Source: Trabulsiella odontotermitis (lineage in GTDB: Bacteria; Pseudomonadota; Gammaproteobacteria; Enterobacterales; Enterobacteriaceae). Taken from it: DNA of 64,000 nucleotides. The position numbers were made by a program, and so were the translations under genes. Each line of letters opens with the position of its first letter. Positions within the stretch are counted from its first letter, which is position 1. Under the pieces are notes generated by a model. It made no database searches and was not told the DNA's origin. It saw only the letters and a program-made list of their open reading frames with translations. Shown in pieces: positions 18,284 to 27,043 of the stretch. The stretch is taken from assembly GCF_001297775.1 (NCBI RefSeq), contig NZ_LIFX01000002.1, positions 310,207 through 374,206 on the forward strand. Reading direction: 5' to 3'.

Positions 18284-20836
18284 ATGGCGGGGAATGACCG
18301 CGAGCCGATAGGACGAAAGGGGAGACCCGCGCGTCCGGCAAAAGAAAAGATAAGTCGTCGTCGACTTCGGGAAGAGGAGTATGACGACGAGTACGATGAC
18401 TACGACGATGAGGATGAAGAGCCGATGCCGCGTAAGGGGAAAGGCAGAGGGCGTAAGCCTCGTGGTAAACGCGGCTGGTTCTGGCTGCTGGTGAAGATTT
18501 GCATCGTCCTTGCGGTGCTGGTCGCCATTTATGGCGTCTATCTTGATCAAAAAATTCGTAGCCGTATCGACGGTAAAGTCTGGCAGCTTCCGGCGGCAGT
18601 GTATGGCCGGATGGTCAACCTTGAACCTGACATGCCGGTCAGTAAAAACGAGATGGTGCGACTTCTGACGGCCACGCAGTACCGTCAGGTGACGGCGATG
18701 ACGCGCCCTGGCGAGTTTACCGTGCAGGCCAACAGCATTGAGATGATCCGCCGTCCGTTTGACTTCCCGGACAGCAAAGAGGGGCAGGTGCGCGCGCGTC
18801 TGACCTTCGAGGGCGATCACCTCTCGACCATCACCAACATCGACAACAATCGTCAGTTCGGTTTCTTCCGTCTTGATCCGCGACTTATCACCATGCTCTC
18901 TTCGCCCAATGGCGAACAGCGCCTGTTTGTGCCGCGCAGCGGCTTCCCGGATCTGCTGGTCGATACGTTGCTGGCCACCGAAGACCGCCATTTCTACGAG
19001 CATGACGGCATCAGCCTGTATTCCATTGGTCGTGCGGTGCTAGCTAACCTGACTGCCGGGCGGACAGTGCAGGGCGCCAGTACGCTGACGCAACAGCTGG
19101 TGAAAAACCTGTTCCTCTCCAGCGAGCGTTCTTACTGGCGTAAGGCGAACGAAGCCTACATGGCGCTGATCATGGACGCGCGTTACAGCAAGGATCGTAT
19201 CCTTGAGCTGTACATGAACGAAGTCTATCTCGGTCAGAGCGGCGACAATGAAATCCGCGGCTTCCCGCTGGCGAGCCTGTACTACTTCGGCCGTCCGGTG
19301 GAAGAACTGAGTCTCGATCAGCAGGCATTGCTGGTGGGGATGGTGAAAGGGGCGTCGATTTACAACCCGTGGCGTAACCCGAAACTGGCGCTGGAGCGTC
19401 GTAACCTGGTGCTGCGTCTGCTGCAACAGCAGAACGTGATCGACCAGGAGCTGTACGACATGCTGAGCGCCCGTCCGTTGGGGGTTCAGCCACGCGGCGG
19501 CGTGATTTCACCACAACCTGCGTTTATGCAGATGGTGCGTCAGGAGCTGCAGGCGAAGCTGGGCGATAAGGTGAAAGATCTCTCCGGCGTGAAGATTTTC
19601 ACCACCTTTGACCCGGTCGCGCAGGATGCGGCTGAAAAAGCGGCCACTGACGGGATCCCTGAGCTGAAGAAACAGCGCAAGCTGAGCGATCTGGAAACCG
19701 CGATGGTGGTGGTCGACCGTTTCAGCGGCGAAGTCCGGGCGATGGTCGGCGGGGCGGAACCGCAATTTGCGGGCTACAACCGCGCGATGCAGGCGCGCCG
19801 TTCGATTGGTTCTCTGGCGAAACCAGCGACCTATCTGACCGCGCTGAGCCAGCCGAATCTCTACCGTCTGAATACCTGGATTGCCGATGCGCCGGTGTCT
19901 ATTCGCCTGTCGAACGGCCAGACCTGGTCACCGCAGAACGATGACCATCGCTACAGCGGCCAGGTGATGCTGGTGGATGCGCTGACCCGTTCCATGAACG
20001 TGCCGACGGTCAACCTCGGGATGGCGCTGGGCCTGCCTGCGGTGACAGATACGTGGCTGAAACTGGGTGCGCCGAAAGATCAACTGAACGCGGTACCGGC
20101 AATGTTGCTGGGGGCGCTGAACCTGACGCCGATCGAAGTGGCGCAGGCGTTCCAGACCATCGCCAGCGGCGGTAACCGCGCCAGCCTTTCCGCGTTGCGC
20201 TCGGTGATTGCTGAAGATGGCACCGTGCTCTATCAGAGCTATCCGCAGGCTGAACGCGCGGTACCGGCACAGGCAGCATACATGACGCTGTGGACCATGC
20301 AGCAGGTGGTGCAGCGCGGTACCGGTCGTCAACTGGGCGCGAAATATCCGGGCCTGCACCTGGCGGGGAAAACGGGGACCACCAACAACAACGTAGACAC
20401 CTGGTTTGCGGGTATCGACGGACGTGAAGTGGTGATCACCTGGGTTGGCCGCGACAACAACCAGCCGACGAAGCTGTACGGTGCCAGCGGTGCGATGTCG
20501 ATTTACCAGCGTTATCTGGCAAATCAGTCGCCGATCCCGCTGAATCTGACACCACCCGAAGATATCGTCGATATGGGCGTAGATGATAACGGCTACTTTG
20601 TCTGCGGTGGCGGCGGTATGCGTACCCTGCCGGTCTGGACGACAAACCCGGATGCGCTGTGCCAGCAGAGCCAGGCGCAGCAGGAACAACAGCCGGGTAA
20701 CCCGTTTAACCAGTCGCAGCAGCAGCCTCAACAGCAGCCGCAACAGCAGCAGCAACAGCAGCAGCAACAGCCGCAGCAGCAGGAGAAAAGCGACGGCGTC
20801 GCAGGCTGGATCAAAGACATGTTTGGCAGCAACTAA
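18284..20836 (+). CDS. mrcB: Penicillin-binding protein 1B, bifunctional
   Basis: PBP1B polymerises glycan strands and cross-links peptidoglycan. The 850-residue protein starts at MAGNDREP (18284) after GGAGAG; the frame opens five codons earlier. Domains: acidic/basic cytoplasmic tail, one transmembrane helix near 70-92, UB2H domain that binds LpoB, glycosyltransferase with Glu in [10 protein letters not shown], and transpeptidase with SLAK (in [10 protein letters not shown]), SMN and KTGTT. Met48 (18425) matches the internal start that yields the shorter gamma form in E. coli. The C-terminal tail is glutamine-rich, with a run of ten Gln. Confidence 0.98.
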   Translation: MAGNDREPIGRKGRPARPAKEKISRRRLREEEYDDEYDDYDDEDEEPMPRKGKGRGRKPRGKRGWFWLLVKICIVLAVLVAIYGVYLDQKIRSRIDGKVWQLPAAVYGRMVNLEPDMPVSKNEMVRLLTATQYRQVTAMTRPGEFTVQANSIEMIRRPFDFPDSKEGQVRARLTFEGDHLSTITNIDNNRQFGFFRLDPRLITMLSSPNGEQRLFVPRSGFPDLLVDTLLATEDRHFYEHDGISLYSIGRAVLANLTAGRTVQGASTLTQQLVKNLFLSSERSYWRKANEAYMALIMDARYSKDRILELYMNEVYLGQSGDNEIRGFPLASLYYFGRPVEELSLDQQALLVGMVKGASIYNPWRNPKLALERRNLVLRLLQQQNVIDQELYDMLSARPLGVQPRGGVISPQPAFMQMVRQELQAKLGDKVKDLSGVKIFTTFDPVAQDAAEKAATDGIPELKKQRKLSDLETAMVVVDRFSGEVRAMVGGAEPQFAGYNRAMQARRSIGSLAKPATYLTALSQPNLYRLNTWIADAPVSIRLSNGQTWSPQNDDHRYSGQVMLVDALTRSMNVPTVNLGMALGLPAVTDTWLKLGAPKDQLNAVPAMLLGALNLTPIEVAQAFQTIASGGNRASLSALRSVIAEDGTVLYQSYPQAERAVPAQAAYMTLWTMQQVVQRGTGRQLGAKYPGLHLAGKTGTTNNNVDTWFAGIDGREVVITWVGRDNNQPTKLYGASGAMSIYQRYLANQSPIPLNLTPPEDIVDMGVDDNGYFVCGGGGMRTLPVWTTNPDALCQQSQAQQEQQPGNPFNQSQQQPQQQPQQQQQQQQQQPQQQEKSDGVAGWIKDMFGSN

Positions 20837-20848
20837 CGCCATCTGTGT

Positions 20849-20873
20849 GCCCTCTCTCCATCGGGGAGAGGGC
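20849..20873 (+). terminator. Terminator after mrcB
   Basis: GCCCTCTCC pairs with GGAGAGGGC over 9 bp, 12 bases after the mrcB stop, followed by GTTTCAT. The T-run is short, so strength is uncertain. The arm sequence is shared with the hairpin after degP. Confidence 0.6.
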
Positions 20874-20965
20874 GTTTCATGATCGGTGAATTAACCTTCC
20901 GCTAACTCCCTAACAACGCTCCGGTTATTTTTTATTCCCTTAGAACCCTCAGGGTCGCATTCCAC

Positions 20966-20995
20966 TTGCTATGGCTGCGGCGTTTCGCCTATTAT
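20966..20995 (+). promoter_or_regulatory. Candidate promoter of fhuA
   Basis: TTGCTA (20966-20971) and TATTAT (20990-20995) are 18 bp apart and place the transcript start near 21002, just upstream of the AT-rich Fur-box-like sequence and about 55 bases before the fhuA start. Confidence 0.6.
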
Positions 20996-21003
20996 GCTGC
21001 CGT

Positions 21004-21036
21004 CATAATAATAATTATCGTTTACGTTATCATTCA
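21004..21036. promoter_or_regulatory. Candidate Fur box of the fhu operon
   Basis: CATAATAATAATTATCG followed by TTTACGTTATCATTC contains repeated NATAAT-type hexamers in both directions. The best 19-base windows agree with the Fur consensus at about 13 positions by my count. It overlaps the inferred transcript start. The fhu operon is a classical Fur target, so a role in iron repression is likely though unproven here. Confidence 0.6.
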
Positions 21037-21057
21037 CTATTTCATCAGAGAAACGAA

Positions 21058-23286
21058 ATGGCGCGTCCAAAAACTGCTCAGCCAAAGCCTGCCACATTGC
21101 GTAAAATCGCAGTGGTAGTAGCCACAGCGGTTAGCGGCATGTCTGTATACGCACAGGCGGCTGAACAACCGAAAGAAGAAACCATCACCGTTACCGCCGC
21201 ACCGGCCAGCCAGGAAAGCGCCTGGGGCCCGGCACCAACAATCGCCGCGAAACGTACCGCGACGGCAACGAAAACCGATACCCCGATCGAAAAAACGCCG
21301 CAGTCGATTTCCGTGGTGACGAACGAAGAGATGCAAATGCATCAGTTCCAGTCCGTCAAGGAAGCGTTGGGTTACACGCCAGGCGTGACGGTCAGCAGCC
21401 GTGGTGCTTCGAATACCTATGATTTTGTCATTATCCGCGGTTTTTCTTCTGTCGGCCTGAGCCAGAATAACTATCTGGATGGCATGAAGTTGCAGGGTGA
21501 TTTCTATAACGATGCGGTTATCGATCCCTACATGCTGGAGCGAGTTGAGCTGATGCGCGGCCCGGTATCGGTGCTGTATGGTAAAAGCAACCCTGGCGGT
21601 ATCATCTCTATGGTCAGCAAGCGCCCGACCACTGAGCCGCTGCATGAAGTGCAATTCAAAATGGGAACAGATAATCTGTTCCAGACCGGTTTTGACTTCA
21701 GCGATGCACTGGATGACAACGGTGAATTCTCCTATCGCCTGACCGGTGTGGCGCGTTCCAGTAATGAGCAGCAGGAAAATGCGGAGCAGCAACGCTATGC
21801 GATTGCGCCGTCTTTCTCCTGGCGCCCGGATGACAAAACCAATTTCACCTTCCTGTCTTACTTCCAGAATGAACCGGAAACTGGCTACTACGGCTGGTTA
21901 CCGAAAGAAGGGACTGTTCAACCGTTGCCAAATGGTGGTCATCTGCCGACCAGTTTCAACGAAGGAGCCAGTAACAACACCTATTCCCGTAATCAGAAAA
22001 TGGTGGGTTACAGCTTCGAACACGGTTTCAACGACACGTTTACCGTGCGCCAGAATTTGCGTTTCTCTGAAATGAAGGTTGCCCAAAAGAGTGCTTACGG
22101 TACCGGTCTGTGTAACAACAGCATGAACGCCTTCAACGTTTACTGTCAGGCATTGACGCCAGAGCAACAGGCACATTATCTGGGGCGTGGCACAGTCGTG
22201 GACAATGAACGCCTGCAAAACTTTAGCGTTGATACTCAACTGCAAAGCAAATTTGCGACCGGCAGTATCGATCATACGCTGCTGACAGGGGTTGATTACA
22301 TGCGTATGCGCAATGATATCAATGCCCTGTTTGGTAACGCGCCAGCATTGGATCTCAACAATCTGCCGTCAATGAATGATGTTGATTTTGGTGATGCCGT
22401 TCCTTACCAGATGAACGAAAGCAAGCAAACGGGCATTTACGTTCAGGATCAAGCTGAGTGGGACAAATGGGTGGTGACGCTGGGCGGTCGCTATGACTGG
22501 TCGAAGCAGGCAACCACCGTTCGCAGCGATAACGGCTACATCGATCGCAACGATCATAAATTTACCTGGCGTGGTGGCGTTAACTATCTGTTCGATAATG
22601 GTATTTCACCATACGTTAGCTATAGCCAGTCTTTCGAACCGAACGCCTTCAGTCTTTACAGCACTCCTCGCGTCGCTTATGCACCTTCTAAAGGTGAACA
22701 GTATGAAGCGGGTGTGAAGTATGTGCCGAAAGATATGCCGATCGTGGTGACTGGTGCGCTCTATCAGCTGACCAAATCGGATACCCTCATGGCGGACCCG
22801 AACAACGCCCTGAATCAGGTGCCCGCGGGTGAGATCCGTTCTCGCGGTGCAGAGCTTGAAGCCAAAGCAGCGGTAAATGCCAATATCAATGTGACTGCGT
22901 CTTATACCTACACGGATGCGCAATACACGAAAGATACTGATCTGAAAGGCAATACCGTGGTACAGGTGCCTAAACATATGGCTTCACTGTGGGGCGATTA
23001 CACCTTCAATGAAGGCGCTCTGTCAGGCCTGACGCTGGGTACCGGTGGACGCTTTATTGGTTCCAGCTATGGCGATCCGGCAAATACCTTCAAGGTCGGC
23101 AGTGCGGCTGTCATGGATGCAGTTGTGAAATACGATCTGGCACGTTTCGGTATGGCAGGCTCCAGTCTGGCAGTGAACGTGAATAACGTATTTGACCGGG
23201 AATATGTATCCAGCTGCTTCGAAACCTATGGTTGTTTCTGGGGCGCAGAGCGTCAGGTGGTTGCCACCGCAACGTTCCGTTTCTAA
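21058..23286 (+). CDS. fhuA: Ferrichrome outer-membrane TonB-dependent receptor
   Basis: FhuA imports ferrichrome across the outer membrane using TonB and is the receptor of phages T1, T5 and phi80, colicin M and microcin J25 in E. coli. It is 742 residues, with a signal peptide ending near YAQAAE, a TonB box in KEETITVTAAP, a plug domain (to about residue 190) and a 22-strand barrel ending in Phe. The ATG at 21058 starts MARPKTAQ; a 29-codon upstream extension is not homologous. Strands and plug follow E. coli closely, but several external loops differ strongly (about 22100-22700), although the Cys pair of loop 4 (LC ... YC) remains. It heads fhuACDB. Confidence 0.97.
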   Translation: MARPKTAQPKPATLRKIAVVVATAVSGMSVYAQAAEQPKEETITVTAAPASQESAWGPAPTIAAKRTATATKTDTPIEKTPQSISVVTNEEMQMHQFQSVKEALGYTPGVTVSSRGASNTYDFVIIRGFSSVGLSQNNYLDGMKLQGDFYNDAVIDPYMLERVELMRGPVSVLYGKSNPGGIISMVSKRPTTEPLHEVQFKMGTDNLFQTGFDFSDALDDNGEFSYRLTGVARSSNEQQENAEQQRYAIAPSFSWRPDDKTNFTFLSYFQNEPETGYYGWLPKEGTVQPLPNGGHLPTSFNEGASNNTYSRNQKMVGYSFEHGFNDTFTVRQNLRFSEMKVAQKSAYGTGLCNNSMNAFNVYCQALTPEQQAHYLGRGTVVDNERLQNFSVDTQLQSKFATGSIDHTLLTGVDYMRMRNDINALFGNAPALDLNNLPSMNDVDFGDAVPYQMNESKQTGIYVQDQAEWDKWVVTLGGRYDWSKQATTVRSDNGYIDRNDHKFTWRGGVNYLFDNGISPYVSYSQSFEPNAFSLYSTPRVAYAPSKGEQYEAGVKYVPKDMPIVVTGALYQLTKSDTLMADPNNALNQVPAGEIRSRGAELEAKAAVNANINVTASYTYTDAQYTKDTDLKGNTVVQVPKHMASLWGDYTFNEGALSGLTLGTGGRFIGSSYGDPANTFKVGSAAVMDAVVKYDLARFGMAGSSLAVNVNNVFDREYVSSCFETYGCFWGAERQVVATATFRF

Positions 23287-23295
23287 ATCCTTTTC

Positions 23296-23319
23296 AGGCG
23301 CGGCTTGCCGCGCCTTTTT
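23296..23319 (+). terminator. Intra-operon terminator-like hairpin between fhuA and fhuC
   Basis: AGGCGCGG and CCGCGCCT form a perfect 8-bp stem with a CTTG tetraloop, followed by TTTT. It has the shape of an intrinsic terminator and would let the receptor be made in excess over the inner-membrane transporter. Confidence 0.75.
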
Positions 23320-23334
23320 CACACGTTGGTCGCT

Positions 23335-24132
23335 ATGCAGGAAAAAACTTCTCTTTCCGAAACTACCTTTTCGCTTAGCAACGTCTCTTTTCGCGTACCG
23401 GGCCGTACGCTGCTGCATCCTCTCTCTCTGACGTTTCCCGTGGGCAAAGTGACCGGACTGATCGGTCATAACGGCTCGGGCAAATCGACATTGCTGAAAA
23501 TGCTCGGCCGCCATCAGCCGCCGTCGGAAGGGGAGATCCTGCTCGACGGTCAACCTGTGGAGAGCTGGAACAGCAAGTCGTTCGCCCGTAAGGTCGCCTA
23601 TCTGCCGCAGCAACTGCCTCAGGCGGAAGGGATGACGGTGCGCGAACTGGTGGCGATTGGACGTTACCCGTGGCACGGCGCGTTAGGGCGCTTTGGTGTG
23701 GCGGACAGAGAAAAAGTGGAAGAGGCGATCAGTCTGGTTGGCTTAAAACCGCTGGCGCACCGGCTGGTGGACAGCCTCTCCGGCGGCGAACGTCAGCGCG
23801 CGTGGATCGCCATGCTGGTGGCGCAGGACAGCCGTTGCCTGTTGCTCGACGAACCAACGTCCGCGCTGGATATCGCGCATCAGGTGGACGTGCTGGCGCT
23901 GGTGCATCGCCTGAGCCAGCAGCGCGGGCTGACGGTGATCGCCGTGCTGCATGACATCAACATGGCAGCGCGGTACTGCGATTTTCTGGTGGCGCTGCGC
24001 GGCGGGGAAATGATTGCCCAGGGGACGCCGGAAACGTTGATGCGCGGTGAAACGCTGGAACAGATCTACGGCATTCCGATGGGCATTCTGCCGCATCCGG
24101 CGGGCGCTGCGCCGGTAAGTTTTGTCTATTGA
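23335..24132 (+). CDS. fhuC: Ferric hydroxamate ABC transporter ATPase
   Basis: FhuC powers uptake of ferric hydroxamates through FhuB at the inner membrane. The 265 residues hold Walker A GHNGSGKST near 48, Q-loop LPQQLPQAEGM, signature LSGGERQR, Walker B CLLLDEPTSALD and switch His in VLHDINMAARYC. Homology begins at MQEKTS, hence the ATG at 23335, although the frame opens earlier inside the fhuA-fhuC hairpin. The stop TGA shares one base with the fhuD ATG (TGATG), coupling their translation. Confidence 0.97.
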   Translation: MQEKTSLSETTFSLSNVSFRVPGRTLLHPLSLTFPVGKVTGLIGHNGSGKSTLLKMLGRHQPPSEGEILLDGQPVESWNSKSFARKVAYLPQQLPQAEGMTVRELVAIGRYPWHGALGRFGVADREKVEEAISLVGLKPLAHRLVDSLSGGERQRAWIAMLVAQDSRCLLLDEPTSALDIAHQVDVLALVHRLSQQRGLTVIAVLHDINMAARYCDFLVALRGGEMIAQGTPETLMRGETLEQIYGIPMGILPHPAGAAPVSFVY

Positions 24133-25022
24133 TGAACAGTTCAATGTTAATTAGCCGCCGACGTCTGCTGACCGCCATGGCGCTGTCGCCACTGCTACTG
24201 AAGATGAATGGCGCCCGCGCGGCGACAGTCGATCCGCATCGTATCGTGGCGCTGGAATGGCTGCCGGTGGAGTTGCTGCTGGCGCTCGGCGTTACGCCTT
24301 ACGGCATTGCTGATATTCCCAATTACAAGCTGTGGGTGAATGAGCCCGCGTTGCCTGACTCGGTGATTGACGTTGGACTACGCACCGAGCCCAATCTTGA
24401 ACTGCTGACCGAAATGAAACCGTCATATATGGTCTGGTCAGCTGGCTATGGCCCGTCGCCGGAGACGCTGGCGAAAATCGCGCCTGGCCGTGGCTTTAAC
24501 TTCAGCGACGGTAAAAATCCGCTGGCGATGGCGCGTAAATCGCTGGGGGAAATGGCACAACTGCTCGGGCTGGAAACGGCGGCCCGCCAGCATCTTGACC
24601 ACTTCGATCAGTTTGTCGCGCAGTACAAACCACGCTTCGCGCAGCGAGGCCAGCGCCCGCTGTTGATGCTCACTTTACTCGACGCCCGCCATATGCTTGC
24701 CTTTGGCCCTAACTGCCTGTTCCAGCCGATCCTTGACGCGTATGGCATCGTCAACGCCTGGCAGGGCAACCCCAATTTCTGGGGAAGCGAAGTGGTGGGG
24801 ATCGACCGACTCGGCGAATTTAAGGATGTGGACGTGCTGTGCTTTGATCATGGCAACGACCGCGAAATGCAAAAACTGATGGCGACGCCGCTGTGGCAGG
24901 CGATGCCGTTTGTCCGCCAGCAGCGCTTTCAGCGCGTGCCCGCGGTGTGGTTTTACGGTGCCACGCTGTCGGTAATGAATTTTGTTCGCGTACTGGATAA
25001 CGCGCTGGGAGGGAAAGCATGA
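24132..25022 (+). CDS. fhuD: Ferric hydroxamate periplasmic binding protein
   Basis: FhuD carries ferrichrome and other hydroxamates to FhuB in the periplasm. The 296-residue precursor has a twin-arginine signal (SRRRLLTAMAL, then a cleavage site near GARAAT), in keeping with Tat export of E. coli FhuD. The binding fold of two lobes joined by a long helix is reflected in conserved ALEWLPVELLLALG and WSAGYGPSPE. It starts at the ATG overlapping the fhuC stop, and overlaps fhuB by four bases (ATGA). The central region (about residues 150-250) is the most diverged from E. coli. Confidence 0.96.
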   Translation: MNSSMLISRRRLLTAMALSPLLLKMNGARAATVDPHRIVALEWLPVELLLALGVTPYGIADIPNYKLWVNEPALPDSVIDVGLRTEPNLELLTEMKPSYMVWSAGYGPSPETLAKIAPGRGFNFSDGKNPLAMARKSLGEMAQLLGLETAARQHLDHFDQFVAQYKPRFAQRGQRPLLMLTLLDARHMLAFGPNCLFQPILDAYGIVNAWQGNPNFWGSEVVGIDRLGEFKDVDVLCFDHGNDREMQKLMATPLWQAMPFVRQQRFQRVPAVWFYGATLSVMNFVRVLDNALGGKA

Positions 25023-27001
25023 GATCGCGAATCGCATCTTTCCCGGCAGCACTGTTACTCGCGTTGTTTATTGCCGCCGCGGCGCTGAGCTGGGTGAATT
25101 TCAACCTCGCGTTGCCGCGCGCGCAGTGGGGCGAGGCGTTCTGGCAGCCGGATATCGACAGCATCGCGCAGATGCTGTTCCACTACAGTTTGTTGCCGCG
25201 GGTGGTGGTTTCACTGCTGGTGGGCGCCGGGCTGGGTTTAGTGGGCGTACTGTTCCAGCAGGTGCTGCGTAACCCGCTGGCGGAACCGACGACGCTTGGC
25301 GTTGCGACCGGCGCGCAACTGGGGATCACCGTCACCGCGCTGTGGGCCCTGCCCGGTGCGTTGACGGCGCAGTTCGCGGCGCTGGCGGGCGCCTGCATCG
25401 TTGGCGCGCTGGTGTTTGGCGTCTCCTGGGGCAAACGCCTGTCACCGGTGACGTTGATCCTCGCTGGTCTGGTGGTCAGCATGTACTGCGGCGCAATCAA
25501 TCAGTTGCTGGCGATTTTCCATCACGATCAACTGCAGAGCGTGTTCCTGTGGGGTACCGGGACGCTGACGCAAACCGACTGGAGCGTGGTGAAACAGCTG
25601 TGGCCGCAACTGCTTGGCGGCGTAATGCTGACGTTACTGCTGTTGCGCCCGCTGACGCTGATGGGGCTGGATGATGGCGTCGCGCGTAATCTCGGGCTGG
25701 CGCTGTCGCTGGCGCGTCTGGCAGCGCTGGTGCTGGCAATTGTCATCAGTGCCCTGCTGGTGAATGCGGTAGGGATCATCGGCTTTATCGGCCTGTTTGC
25801 GCCATTGCTGGCGAAAATGCTTGGCGCCCGCCGACTGCTTTCCCGCCTGATGCTGGCGCCACTGATTGGCGCGCTGATCCTCTGGCTGTCCGATCAAATC
25901 ATCCTCTGGCTTTCCCGCGTCTGGATGGAAGTCTCAACCGGTTCCGTGACCGCGCTGATTGGCGCGCCGCTGCTGCTCTGGCTGTTGCCGCGACTGCGCA
26001 GCATCAGCGCACCAGCGATGGATGCCGGGGATCGCGTCGCCGCAGAACGCCAGCGCGTGCTGGCCTGGTCATTGGCAGGACTGGCGGTGTTGCTACTGGT
26101 GATGCTGGTCTCGCTTTCGTTTGGCCGTGATTCTCAGGGCTGGCAGTGGGCGGGCAGTGAGCTGCTGAATCAACTGATGGAATGGCGCGCGCCGCGCATT
26201 CTGGCTGCGTTGATCGCCGGGATGATGCTGGCGGTGGCAGGCTGTATTATTCAGCGTCTCACCGGCAACCCGATGGCCAGCCCGGAAGTGCTGGGGATCT
26301 CCTCCGGCGCGGCGTTTGGCGTGGTGGTGATGTTGTTCTTCGTACCGGGCAATGCCTTTGGCTGGTTGATGCCCGCCGGTAGTCTGGGTGCGGCGGCAAC
26401 GCTGATGATTATTCTGATCGCCGCCGGACGTGGTGGTTTTTCGCCGCACCGCATGCTGCTGGCGGGGATGGCACTCAGCACGGCATTCACCATGCTGTTG
26501 ATGATGCTGCAGGCCAGTGGTGATCCGCGTATGGCGCAGATCCTGACATGGATTTCCGGGTCGACTTACAACGCGTCATATCCGCAGGTGATTCGCACCG
26601 GACTGATGATGATCGTGCTGCTGGCACTGGTGCCGTTTTGCCGTCGCTGGCTGACCATTTTGCCGCTGGGCGGTGAGACAGCCCGCGCGGTAGGAATCGC
26701 GCTGACGCCATCGCGCATTGGGCTGCTGTTGCTGGCCGCATGTCTGACGGCCACCGCCACGATGACCATCGGGCCACTCAGTTTTATTGGTCTGATGGCG
26801 CCACATATGGCGCGCATGATGGGATTCCGCCGGACGATGCCGCACATCGTGCTGTCGGCGCTCATTGGCGGGCTGCTGCTGGTGTTTGCTGACTGGTGTG
26901 GCCGGATGGTGCTGTTCCCTTACCAGATCCCGGCAGGGCTGCTGTCGACGTTTATTGGCGCGCCGTACTTTATCTACCTGCTGAGGAAGCAGAGCCGATA
27001 A
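25019..27001 (+). CDS. fhuB: Ferric hydroxamate ABC permease (fused double permease)
   Basis: FhuB is the inner-membrane channel for ferric hydroxamates. At 660 residues it is a fusion of two BtuC/FecCD-type permease halves, each with about ten membrane segments. The duplication can be seen in the paired motifs GNPLAEPTTLGVATGAQLG and GNPMASPEVLGISSGAAFG, and in GFIGLFAPLLAKML and SFIGLMAPHMARMM. It is the last gene of fhuACDB, coupled to fhuD through ATGA, and is followed by a hairpin and convergent hemL. No stf-type fimbrial genes follow, unlike Salmonella. Confidence 0.97.
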   Translation: MRSRIASFPAALLLALFIAAAALSWVNFNLALPRAQWGEAFWQPDIDSIAQMLFHYSLLPRVVVSLLVGAGLGLVGVLFQQVLRNPLAEPTTLGVATGAQLGITVTALWALPGALTAQFAALAGACIVGALVFGVSWGKRLSPVTLILAGLVVSMYCGAINQLLAIFHHDQLQSVFLWGTGTLTQTDWSVVKQLWPQLLGGVMLTLLLLRPLTLMGLDDGVARNLGLALSLARLAALVLAIVISALLVNAVGIIGFIGLFAPLLAKMLGARRLLSRLMLAPLIGALILWLSDQIILWLSRVWMEVSTGSVTALIGAPLLLWLLPRLRSISAPAMDAGDRVAAERQRVLAWSLAGLAVLLLVMLVSLSFGRDSQGWQWAGSELLNQLMEWRAPRILAALIAGMMLAVAGCIIQRLTGNPMASPEVLGISSGAAFGVVVMLFFVPGNAFGWLMPAGSLGAAATLMIILIAAGRGGFSPHRMLLAGMALSTAFTMLLMMLQASGDPRMAQILTWISGSTYNASYPQVIRTGLMMIVLLALVPFCRRWLTILPLGGETARAVGIALTPSRIGLLLLAACLTATATMTIGPLSFIGLMAPHMARMMGFRRTMPHIVLSALIGGLLLVFADWCGRMVLFPYQIPAGLLSTFIGAPYFIYLLRKQSR

Positions 27002-27004
27002 ATC

Positions 27005-27037
27005 CAGGCCGGGAAGCGCTCATGCGTACCCGGCCTG
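27005..27037. terminator. Hairpin between convergent fhuB and hemL
   Basis: CAGGCCGGG and CCCGGCCTG pair perfectly over 9 bp around a 15-nt loop, filling the gap between the two stops. T-runs are weak on both sides, so it is a probable, not certain, bidirectional terminator. Confidence 0.55.
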
Positions 27038-27043
27038 TAAAAC

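Noticed and set aside
20971-21057. 29-codon upstream extension of fhuA
   Set aside because: It covers the promoter -10 box and Fur-box-like sequence; the signal peptide begins at MARPKTAQ.
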